A stretch of 64,000 bases of DNA from Pelecanus crispus (lineage: Eukaryota > Chordata > Aves > Pelecaniformes > Pelecanidae). This document shows, in pieces, positions 49,201 through 64,000 of this stretch. The translations under genes were made by a program, and so were the position numbers. The DNA lies in the NCBI RefSeq assembly GCF_030463565.1, contig NC_134651.1, positions 11,854,734 to 11,918,733 on the forward strand, written 5' to 3'. Every line of letters begins with the position of its first letter. Within the stretch, counting starts at the first letter, position 1. The notes under the pieces were generated by a model. The model did no database searches. It saw only the letters and a list, made by a program, of their open reading frames with translations, and was not told where the DNA came from.

Positions 49201-49606
49201 GCCCCATGCCCAGGAGGAGAAGCTCTGCCAGCTCCTCAAGGACTTGCGCATCCAGGCCCAGATCCAGCTGGTGCCCTGGGACGCCGTCACCCGCCTGCAC
49301 TGGCAAACCCGACAGGGACCCCCGGGGGGGCCGGCGCCCGCCGGGGCGGAGGAGGAAGAGGAGGAAGGGGCCGTGAACTTCCCGGCCAACGCCACCCAAG
49401 TGTCGGATGAGTACGTCTGTGCCGCCAACAAACTCGTTCTGGAGCAGAGCCCTGCGCCGGTCCTGCGCTTCCTCTACCTGCCGCGGCCCCCGGCCGACAC
49501 CAGCCTCTACCCGCTCTACCTGCACCAGCTGGAGCTGCTCACCCGCGGGCTGGGCCCCACCGTGCTGGTGCACGGGGTGAGTGCCGTCACCAGCACCCAG
49601 CTCTAG
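40234..49606 (+). CDS. SLC12A9: SLC12A9-type cation-chloride cotransporter family protein
   Basis: Multi-pass membrane protein of the SLC12 family; SLC12A9 (CIP1) is an atypical member with poorly defined transport. Thirteen exons: 40234-40429, 42829-42963, 43124-43261, 43489-43788, 44038-44145, 44258-44369, 44478-44635, 44899-44981, 45321-45445, 46775-46967, 47128-47302, 48152-48298, 48762-49606; 904 residues (human about 914). Start: [14 protein letters not shown], like human MASESSPLLAYRL, with a CpG-island promoter. Family hallmarks: [18 protein letters not shown] (TM1), [62 protein letters not shown], the [19 protein letters not shown] cytosolic segment and [15 protein letters not shown]; it ends [14 protein letters not shown]. 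Two sequons (NGS) lie in the extracellular loop of exon 4. The loop of exons 3-4 differs clearly from human SLC12A9, so a closely related paralogue is possible; the symbol names the family. Confidence 0.88.
40540..41260. repeat. Minisatellite in intron 1 of the SLC12A9-like gene
   Basis: Many degenerate copies of a roughly 30 bp unit of the form CAGTCTGGAGCCCCAGTGTCC. Intron 1 spans 40430-42828; the remainder contains a C run of 19 at 41971-41989 and nothing else recognised. Confidence 0.75.
48345..48690. repeat. Minisatellite in intron 12 of the SLC12A9-like gene
   Basis: About five imperfect copies of a roughly 60 bp unit containing GGGCTTGGAGGCACCTGGGTG, GGGCAATGCCAAAGCCAAG and related segments, between the exons at 48152-48298 and 48762-49606. 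Confidence 0.75.
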
Positions 49607-49784
49607 CTCACCCCCCGCCTCCCCCCCGGCTCCCTGTGCCCTCCTTCGCCCAGTGCCTTCAGCAGCCCGAGCCTGGGGGTGTCCCCAGCCCTGGTGTCCC
49701 CACCCTGACGGGCAGGGAGGGGTTGGTGGCCGGGTGCGGGGGGGAGGGCGTGGGTTGTTTTTTGGGAGCTGTCTCCTGCGGAGG

Positions 49785-49790
49785 ATTAAA
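49785..49790 (+). terminator. Polyadenylation signal ATTAAA of the SLC12A9-like gene
   Basis: GGATTAAAGC lies about 180 nt after the stop codon at 49604-49606. ATTAAA is the commonest variant signal. Downstream at 49850-49880 is a GT/TG-rich stretch suited to the cleavage complex. Confidence 0.6.
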
Positions 49791-50994
49791 GCTGCCCTGG
49801 CAGGATCCGGGCACAGCCCTGGCGCCGGCCACGCCGCACGGTGCATTCACGGTGCCTTTTCTTTGAGGTGGTGGTGGGGGATAGTGGGGTCCCAAGGGGG
49901 GTGCCAAGCACTGGGTGCCCCAGCTGGCTGCTGGGAGCCCCTTGGTTGCACCCTGCACCCCCCTTCCCCATGCTTCCTCCCTCCCGCCGCCCCCAGCCTC
50001 TCCTCCGCCGGCTCCTCCGGGCACCCAGCCAGCAGCAGGGATTGATTAAAGGCAGCCTCGACCTTGGTGCCCCGGCTCCCCGCCATCCTCCCTGCCTTTC
50101 ATTAGGAAAAATTAAATGGGAAGGGGTGGGGGAGGGGAGCCCAGATGCCTGGGTTCCCTGCGTGAGGCTGGGTGGTGGCGGGGAGCAGCTGGGTGCTGGC
50201 CCTAATGGCTGCTGGGTATGGCACCCCAGATCTTCCTCGGCACCCCAGATCTTCCTCGGCACCCCCAGTGCTGCTGGTGGGAGGGGCACCCAGATGCTTT
50301 AATCTGTAGCCCCCCCTCCATGGGGTCTGAGCCCCTGGTCCTGCCAGGGAGGGGAAAAATGATATGGGGGTGGGGGGGGTGTGGCGTCAGCTGGACACCT
50401 GGGTCCCCTGGCCTTGCTCTGGGACCTGTTTCGTGGGGCATTGTCACCTCCCCGTAATGACCTGTGTGGGGGAGCTGGCATTGCCCCCTGCCCCCCCCAC
50501 CTTACTGATTAGAGGAGGGCAGGAAATTGTCTGGGCGCTGGGTGATAAATCCATCAGGTGCCTGGCAGGCGGGCAGCGTGCCTGGGCGCTGCCTGATGGA
50601 TTGCTTCCTATTAGCCCCAGCACGGGGGGCTGCTCCAGGCCAGGCCGGGCTCCAGTGGGGGCGACAAGTGTGGCACCGCTGCCTGTGCCCGCTCTCGCCA
50701 AGCCTGGCACTGCCAGCTGGCAGCTCTGCTCGGCTTGAGGGCTGGAAAAACCCAGGCGGCTGGGTGCTGCTGGGGGGAAAAAATGGAGGGGGGCCCCCTT
50801 GTACCCCACATTTTGTGGTAGGTTGTGCCCAAATTTTTACCCAAATCCCCACCTTGGCGTGTGGGCAGGGGGCTCGGGCTGGCTTTGCTCCCTGCTGCAG
50901 GAGGTGGGTGCCCCGGGGTGGGCACCATGCGGCCCATGGGGTTTATTTACAAACAGGCAGGAGCTGGCACAGGGCAGCCGGGCACCAGCGGGAC

Positions 50995-51075
50995 CCGGCG
51001 GCCTATAATGTTAATTATCACCACGTAATTAAAAGCCCATAAAAAGCCTCACACTTCATTAAATTAAAGCTTCCC
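50995..51075. promoter_or_regulatory. AT-rich island with homeodomain-type motifs
   Basis: Some 80 bp containing ATGTTAATTATCAC, ACGTAATTAAAAGCCCATAA and TTCATTAAATTAAAG amid GC-rich DNA. TAATTA cores are bound by many homeodomain proteins. The role is inferred from composition and motifs only. Confidence 0.35.
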
Positions 51076-51486
51076 CGCACCGTGCCGACGGGCTCCAGCA
51101 GAGTTAACCTTGGCCGTGCCAGGCACCAGCTCTACTGCAGCTGCAGACCCGTGGCTGGGGGCGTACGGAACCCGAGGCCGGGGGCGTACAGCCCCCCATG
51201 GCATTGTAGAGGGGTGCAGCATTGCACACGCATGGGCACACCCCAACACCATTCATCACCCCTGGGCCACATGTGTCTGGGCACACACAGGGAGCGCATG
51301 TGAGGATGTTGTCCCAGTTGGAGATGCCCAAAAGGCATTGCATGGACATGTGTGCCCACGCCACCCCTGCAGACACACCGTCACACGCATTGGGACACGG
51401 GCAGGGGGCTGACATGGGTGCACACGTGCACATCCAGATGTGCACATGCAGTGTGCACGGCCGCTGCAAAGGCAGCATCGCACACC

Positions 51487-51528
51487 GGCACAGCAGCTCC
51501 GGCACAGCAGCTCCGGCACAGCAGCTCC
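51487..51528. repeat. Perfect 14-bp tandem repeat, three copies
   Basis: The unit GGCACAGCAGCTCC occurs three times without mismatch at 51487-51500, 51501-51514 and 51515-51528. Confidence 0.95.
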
Positions 51529-52264
51529 GGAGCACAACGCCCACACGGCGCACACCTACACAAACAGCATTTCTTCCTCCCTCCTAACATACAGACATGC
51601 AGACAAACAGACACGCACCCTGCGTCTTCTCCAGGCTCCCACCCATCGCTGCTGGTGCCTGGAGAGGTGATGGGCTGTGGGGAGATCACCCATCTGTGCC
51701 TGCCCTCTCTGTGCCTCAGTTTTCCAAAGGGCTGGGTGGAAGAGGGGTGCATGGGGGACCCCCAAACCATCCTGGTGGCTGGGTGCCCTGAGTCAGGGGT
51801 GCTGCGCTGAGGTCTGGGGGGATACAAAGTGGGGAGCCCCCCCCCAGCACACAAGGAGGGGCATGTACGCATGGGGCGGGGGTGTATGTGTTAAGGGGGT
51901 TTATGCATGGACTGGGAGTGTGTGTGTGCATGTGCGCGTGCGCACACAGAAGTGGGGGGTGCTGTGCTGGGGGGGGTGAATACGTGCACAAGGGGCGTCT
52001 ATATGTGGACATGCATTGGGGTGTCTACATACCCACCCCGGGCGTGATGTGCTGCTGTGCACACAGGGCTCAGGGGAGCGGGGAGCCATGGGTGTGCACA
52101 CACCTGTGAACACAGGGGATGCAAACTGGCACACGCGTGTGCCCAGCACCCCCAGGCACTGCCACTGAGCAGGGCCGCAGGCAGGGGCTAGCCGGGGGGC
52201 TGCAAGGGGCCAGGCGCCAGCGGGTGCCCGTGCCCCGGCCCCGCGGGGTTGGGCAGCCAACGGG

Positions 52265-52550
52265 GCCTCGGCTATTTCTTGGAAATTTTGCAGCATTCAT
52301 TTCAGTGCAAATAAAAGCTGTCATTGCCGGAGAAATGATACTGATCGGGGTCTGAAAAGACAGCAAATTACCCGCCTGAAAATGCACCACTGGAAAAAAA
52401 ATGCATATTAAACACACAAAAAGGCACTTTGCCATCAGCCGCGCTTCCCCCGCCGCTCCAGAATAACCACACTTTACATAATTCTCCCTCTCCACCTCCG
52501 AATTAATTTCGCAGACAGAGGCAGAGGCAACCCTCTGACAATAGCAGAGG
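52265..52550. promoter_or_regulatory. Candidate conserved noncoding element about 5 kb upstream of ECEL1
   Basis: About 280 bp of low-GC, high-complexity sequence bounded on both sides by G-rich repeats. Motifs include GGAAATTTTGCAGCATTC, AGTGCAAATAAAAGCTGTC, AAAAAATGCATATTAAAC (octamer/POU-like), ACTTTACATAATTC and CGAATTAATTTCGC. It has no sustained coding frame and no repeat signature. It is the strongest noncoding-constraint candidate in the window, though conservation itself cannot be seen here. Confidence 0.45.
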
Positions 52551-54824
52551 GGAGACGCGGTGGCGGTGGGGGGGAGCAGGGCCGGGGGCTGCTGGGGAGG
52601 CGGCTGGCTCAGGGCTGGGGGTGTGGTGGGTAATGGGTGCTTAGGGTTGGGGGGGAATGAGGGGTTTGGGGTGACTGAGGGGTTTGGGAGGGCTCGGTCC
52701 AGGGGTGAGCGTTGTGGGTGCTGGGTGCATGCACCCAGCTGTGAGGTGGAGTCCTCCCATCCTTCCCCCACCTTGGGTGCTGGGGATGGGGTCCCTCGGG
52801 GTGGGGTTTGTGGGGTGATGCCCACCCCAGCAGGCACATCTTGGGCCAAATGTTTCCTATGAGGGACAAACCCTCATCCCCTACCACTAGGGTGAGCCCA
52901 CCGTGTGCCCGCATCAGAGCCTGGCACCCCCCCTCGAAGGCAAGCAGCTCCTGGTAGGGTGCACATACCCAGTGTGGAAGGGATGCCCCCCTGTGCCCCA
53001 CTCTCCCACTCACAGCACCAGGCACGTGGGTGCACCCAAAGGGCACTGTGAGGCCATGCTGCCCACACAGGTTGACACCCTCAAACTACCATCCCTCTAA
53101 GAAACCCCCAGGGAACCTGTCCCACTGGGCATGAAGGCACCGTGCCCAGCACCTCAGCACTGCCAAGGGGGAGCAGTGGGTGCAGTGGGGGGGGGTCCAG
53201 CGGTGATGGTGGGGGAGTTTGGCTGGCCGGGTGCTCAGCACCGAGGGGCTGGCGGAGGGGAGGGCGGGTGAGCTGCTTTGCATTTTCAATGACAGACCCA
53301 TGCCGGGTGCTCGGGAGAGTGGAAAAATCTTATTTGTCACCTGCTGGCGGTGTGCGGCGGCTCCCGCGCCGCGGCTAATCTTGGGGAAAATGAGGATGCC
53401 GGCGGGGTGGCCCATGGGACGGGCAGGGCGGAGCGGGCCTGGCGAGGTGGGTGCTGCCCCAGGCCCTGCTCTGGGTCGGAGCTGTGGGCTGCAGGATGGG
53501 CAGGACCCCGGGGTCACACCAGCCTGGTCATGCCTGGGTGTATTGGCACCGGGGCACAGATCCTGCTGCTGGGGGTGCGTGGGCTGGGCAGCACTTGTGG
53601 GCATCCCAGAGCAACAGCCCTGCTCCCACAGCCCTGTCTGCAAAGGCACAACCTCTTTTCGTTCTATCCCAGCTTCAGGAGCAGCAACTTGCCTCGCAGC
53701 GCCAGCTCCGCAGGTTGGCACTGCCCATGCGTCCCCTTGGGGCACTTGGCAGAGATTTTTGGGGGGAGACAGCACTTGGACATGGGTGCAGGTGCTGCCT
53801 GAACCCCCGAATCTACATGCAGGTGCCTGTCCTGCACCTGCCCTACCCCGGCTTCTTGCGATGCCAACTCCCGTGGGACACCGCAGCGCTCTGCGGCCGG
53901 CTCAGATTTATCCATTATTTTATATCCACACGCCTTTAATTTTTACAGCCCTGTTGGAGCAATACCCAGGGCTGTTAATAATGCCAGCCCCCCCCCGCCT
54001 CCTGTGTGCATCCATCATACTCCCACCAAGGTGCCAAGCGGGTCTTGGGGCTGGGTAAGTGCAGGCACCCAGCCCTATGCCCCCACCCTCCAGCCAGCCC
54101 CCCAGGTGAGCGGCAGGGCTGAGCACCCCGTGCCCACCCATGAAGCAGCTGGCGTCCAGGTGCCCTTGCACCCCACTGGGGTTGGTGGTGCCCAGCCGGT
54201 CAGAGTGCCCAAGCTGGGGACATCTCTCTGGTGGGATTCACAGAGCCCCTCTGCCCTGGTGTGTGCCCCAGGAAAGCTTTGCTGCAACGCCCAAGTATGT
54301 GTGTGAGCATGCCAGGGTATGTGTGCCTGTAATGGGAGCTGGACAGCAGTGCGTGTGTGTGTAGTGGTGCGTGTCGGTGTGCATGGGTGTACATGTGATG
54401 CACGTGTGCCACTACCTGTGCGTGTGCTGTTGCACATCTCAGTGCTGCAGTAGGCACCTTGCCCAGGCCCTGCCCAGCACCCTGGCACCCGAAAGCACAG
54501 CCTCAGCCACCCCAGGCAGCAAGGGCTGTGCCTGGGGCCAGCCCACGGTGCCCACTGGACAAGACAGTGTGTCTCACGCCAGCTGAGCCACCCGTCCCAT
54601 GCCAAGCATGGTTCCTGTGCTGCGTGTGGCACAGCACCCAGTGTGTGCTGCCTGGGGCTCCCACCCCAGCACCCAGGAAGACCCAGGGCCCTCTTTGACC
54701 ACCCAGGGCTGTGCAGAAGTGGCAGGCGAGGGTGGCAGGACACCCCTGAGCACGGCAGGCAGAATGGCTGCGCAGGGCCGGGGTATGTAACTGCTGCAGG
54801 GGGCCGCTGCGGGCGGTGGGAATT

Positions 54825-54952
54825 GCTGGGCTATAAATCTCCTTGCTGGGCCCCCCCGTGGCAGAGCAGCTCACGATATTTATGTTGGGGATTTATCTGC
54901 AATGCAGTTTAATATTCCCGGACCTTTGAGTGTGTGTGTGTGTGTGTGTGTG
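54825..54952. promoter_or_regulatory. AT-rich island followed by a GT microsatellite
   Basis: GGGCTATAAATCTCC at about 54830 and CACGATATTTATGTTGGGG with TTATCTGCAATGCAGTTTAA around 54875-54912 stand out from the GC-rich surroundings; a run of about eleven GT units follows at 54930-54952. The TATAAA could be a promoter element, but no transcript can be assigned. Confidence 0.25.
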
Positions 54953-55394
54953 AGTTCATGGCCCCCTCCCCGTGCCACCCCCCGCCACCCCCTGTGCCCA
55001 CCCTCTCACTCGGAGCCTCCCGGGCTCCATCTCCTGCCCACCCACGGCCCTTCCCCCTTGCACCCACCCTGGCAGGACAGGCCGGGCCCCCCAGGGTGCC
55101 CGGGCACGGTGGAGGGATGCCGAGCCTCCGGGATGCTCTTGGCACAGGCCGTCGGCTGTGCCCACCCGTGCCCCTCCTGGGTGCCGGGCTGCCGGGGGGT
55201 GGCAGCAGGGTCCCCGAACGGGACGATGCCAGGCAGAGTGGCACTGCCAGCCCTGTGCCAGCCCTCCGGAGTGGGGGGGCCGGGGGACCCCCCCCTGCCC
55301 TGCCTCCTAGCCGGTGGGGATGAGGTAAGGCTGGCGGGTGGCACAGGGCTGCTCCATTTGCATAATAATCTCGTTAATGGAGCCTGGCCTGCGG

Positions 55395-55571
55395 GAGAGC
55401 CGGGCTGGAGACGCCACCCCCTCCCCGCCCCGCTGCCTCCCTCCGGCCCCGCCGCTCCGCCAGCCGCGGCGCGGGGCGCGGAGCGGAGCGCGGGGCGCGC
55501 AGCCGGACGGGCAGCGCGGGGCCGGCCCGCCACAGCCCCGGGCAGCCTGCTGACATCCCCCCAGCAAGCCG
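55395..55571 (+). promoter_or_regulatory. Candidate ECEL1 CpG promoter and noncoding first exon
   Basis: A CpG-dense block (about 55440-55545, many CGCGG/GCGGAGCG motifs) is followed by a good donor, GCCG|GTGAGC, at 55571/55572. Mammalian ECEL1 begins with a noncoding exon as I recall, and the coding exon at 57445 has a splice-acceptor-like CTTTTCCAG at 57290-57298, so an untranslated exon ending at 55571 joined to 57299 is plausible. Just upstream (55355-55380) is TTTGCATAATAATCTCGTTAATGG, an octamer/homeodomain-type motif. No RNA evidence is available. Confidence 0.4.
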
Positions 55572-56118
55572 GTGAGCACCCCCGAGCACCCCCCCGAGGA
55601 CCCCGGGCAGCGCCCCCGAGCACCCCGGGCAGCGTCCCCGAGCATCCTGGGCAGCGTCCCCCGAGCATCCCGGGAGCATCCCCCAAGTGTCTCGGCGAGC
55701 CAGCGGTGAGCGACCCCCGAGCACCCGCCGACATCCCGGGCAGCATCCCAGGGAACATCCCGCGAGCATCCCCCGAGTACCTCGGTGAGCAGCCCGGTGA
55801 GCACCCCCCGAGCAGCCCGGGGACCACTCCCCGAGCCTGCCGGCGAGCACCCCGCGAGCATCCCCCGAATATCCCGGGCAGCACTTCCCGAGCATCCCTC
55901 GAGCAAACGTCGGGCATCCCCCCGAGCAACTCTCGAGCATCCCCCGAGCACCACGGGCATCATCCCGGCGAGCACCTCCCGAGCATCTCCCGAGCATCCC
56001 GGCAAGCACCTCCCGAGCATCCTGGGCAGCATCCTCCGGGTATCCCGGGCAGCATCCCCCGTGAATCCTGGGCAGCGTCCCCCGAGCACCCCCGAGCATC
56101 CTGGGCGGCATCAGGGGT
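55572..56118. repeat. Minisatellite of CCCCCGAGCATCC units upstream of ECEL1
   Basis: About 550 bp of degenerate 12-13 bp multiples (CCCGAGCATCC, CCCGGGCAGCATCC) in which GGTGAGC recurs near 55571, 55704, 55783 and 55795. It begins at the presumed first-exon donor. Three frames on the two strands remain open for hundreds of codons (for example 54902-56500 on +) because the unit lacks stop triplets; I do not regard these as genes. Confidence 0.85.
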
Positions 56119-56629
56119 AGCATCCCCCCAGCATCCCGGGCACCCCCCGGCCCCGCCGCGCCCCGCTGCACCGCACCGTGCCCGCTGCCGGCCCCGTAAA
56201 CTTTCCGGCGGCGACGGCGGCAGCTCCTCGGCACGGGCACCGCCAGGCTGCGGCGCCGGGGCACAACTTTGCCCAAGTTGTGGAGGGAGTGGGGGCCGCG
56301 GGGCTTGGGGGCCCCCGCCGCGGGGATACTGGCCACCTCCCAACCGGCTCTTTGTCCCCAGCCTGTCCTTCCCCACCTGCAAATCTGGATGCCATTCTGC
56401 ACTGAGCGAGGATTGGGGGTCCCCTTTTGAACCCCCCCCCAACCCATCTATGCCCCCACCCTCCTTTCCCCATGGGCAGACCCCCTCCTCCCCAGCATAG
56501 CACCCCTGCTAGACACCCCTGCCCATGGGGCACCAGCCAGCAGAGAGGGGTTGGGTGGATGGCGGTGGTGGTGGGGCTGCTGTGAGATGTCCGTAGGGTC
56601 CAGGGCTCCCCCCCAAGCTGGAATTAACT

Positions 56630-56800
56630 TTGCGCACACATCACGCGCCGCACCACAATTTGACACAACGCAATGCAACACGGCGCACCACGACCCAACC
56701 CAACACAATGCAACACCACGCCATGCGCCACAGTGCAACGCGATGCAACCTGACGCAGGGCCACACAACCTGACCCAACCCGTGACACGCCAAACCAATG
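56630..56800. repeat. Degenerate CAACACAATGCAAC repeat
   Basis: About ten imperfect copies of a short unit around CACAACGCAATGCAACAC and CACGACCCAACC, some 650 bp before the ECEL1 start codon. The remaining 56119-57298 stretch shows no other feature. Confidence 0.65.
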
Positions 56801-57444
56801 CTTTCCCCTGCAAATCTCCCCCAAAACCCCTCAAATCTTCCCAAAGCCCCTCTTCCCCAAGCTGCTCACCCCCCTCTCCATACCCCACCCAGAGGGACCA
56901 GCAACCCTGTGCCCCCCCGCCCCAGGCAGGAAGGGCTCTCATGGTGCAGCGTGAGGATGGGCTCACTGGGCCACCCCGGACGTCCACCCGGCGTGGGTGC
57001 TTTCCCTGATATGCTGGGTGGGCACAGGGTGTGTGGGATGGAGCTGTGCCAGGGGCTGAAACCTGCCTGGGATTGTGCAGGCAGGACCCTGCCCTGTCAC
57101 CAGAGGGGCTGGCAGAGGGCACAGCCATGGGGTAGAGCTGCCGCCGAGCTCCTGGCACTGGGGCCAGTCCCAGTGCCACCAACGGGGCACACAGGCAGGG
57201 ATGGCGACGCAGGTGGTGACAGCAAGAAGCAATTTCCCCCCCCCCCCACCTTGCTCCTCCCAAATCCCCCCCTCAGCCACCTCCTCTGCCTTTTCCAGGA
57301 GCTTCCTGACTCACCCGGGCACCCTCCACCACCTCCCCGCAGCAGGAGCCACTCCAGCATGAACTGTGGGGTGCCCAAGCCTGCCCCCCACCTGCCCTGA
57401 GCCCCCCACATCCGCGCTGCCTGCGGGGAACCCCATCCCCGGCC

Positions 57445-63956
<6,512 letters not shown>

Positions 63957-64000
63957 TGACCCTCCACCCCATGCTGGGGCGGGAGAAGGGGGGGCGGGGG

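Larger units (their letters stand above)
49791..55394. other. Intergenic DNA between the SLC12A9-like gene and ECEL1
   Basis: No gene was recognised in this 5.6 kb. It alternates GC-rich, repeat-bearing sequence with AT-rich islands (annotated separately). Small repeats include a 19-bp unit twice at 50221-50258, a CA/TG-rich cytosine-run region around 51200-51450 and 51850-52130, and a GT dinucleotide tract at 54930-54952. Islands at about 53260-53405 and 53900-53985 (TTATCCATTATTTTATATCC, CGCCTTTAATTTTTACAG) also stand out. Confidence 0.55.

Noticed and set aside
49571-49585. GTGAGT inside the last exon of the SLC12A9-like gene as a donor
   Set aside because: The frame continues through it to [14 protein letters not shown], which matches the human C-terminus, and a stop plus ATTAAA follow.
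54902-56500. 532-codon open frame (+) and 357-codon frame (-) upstream of ECEL1
   Set aside because: Both are products of the stop-poor CCCCGAGCATCC minisatellite and the GT tract; no protein family and no splice logic.

Overview
This window is vertebrate nuclear DNA and almost certainly avian. It holds a CR1 LINE tail with the bird-type ATTCTATG terminal repeats, compact genes with short introns in very GC-rich sequence (as on bird microchromosomes), and nicotinic receptor subunits that agree closely with the chicken proteins as I remember them. The species cannot be fixed from sequence alone. All family comparisons below are from memory; no search was run.

Layout, left to right: the 3' half of EIF4E2 (+, 504-12325, upstream exons outside the window); about 7.4 kb without a recognised gene; CHRNG (-, 20220-24761); CHRND (-, 25883-29840); PRSS56 (-, 30730-37564); a GC-rich interval of about 2.7 kb; an SLC12A9-family transporter (+, 40234-49606); about 7.8 kb of intergenic DNA with AT-rich islands and minisatellites; and the first 12 coding exons of ECEL1 (+, 57445-63951), which runs off the right end. 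I rebuilt every exon by hand from splice sites. In each gene the exon phases add up to one uninterrupted reading frame.

The block matches the human 2q37.1 neighbourhood (ECEL1, PRSS56, CHRND, CHRNG, EIF4E2), with two differences: an SLC12A9-like gene lies between PRSS56 and ECEL1, and EIF4E2 faces the opposite way relative to CHRNG. CHRNG and CHRND are tandem subunits of the muscle acetylcholine receptor, with E-boxes (myogenic bHLH sites) upstream of each. PRSS56 is a secreted trypsin-like protease, ECEL1 a neuronal type II membrane metallopeptidase-like protein, SLC12A9 a cation-chloride cotransporter relative, and EIF4E2 a cap-binding translational repressor.

Base composition changes sharply near 17 kb, from ordinary AT/GC-balanced DNA (EIF4E2 side) to very GC-rich DNA full of short tandem repeats. 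No intact virus-like element, RNA gene or CRISPR array was seen. The observations I rate highest are: a six-cysteine module in PRSS56 that occurs on both sides of the protease domain in two exons of the same phase; the SLC12A9-like gene itself; short introns without stops whose length is a multiple of three in CHRND and PRSS56; a GC-AG intron in ECEL1; a minisatellite rich in splice-donor-like motifs just upstream of ECEL1; and several AT-rich islands that look like conserved regulatory elements.
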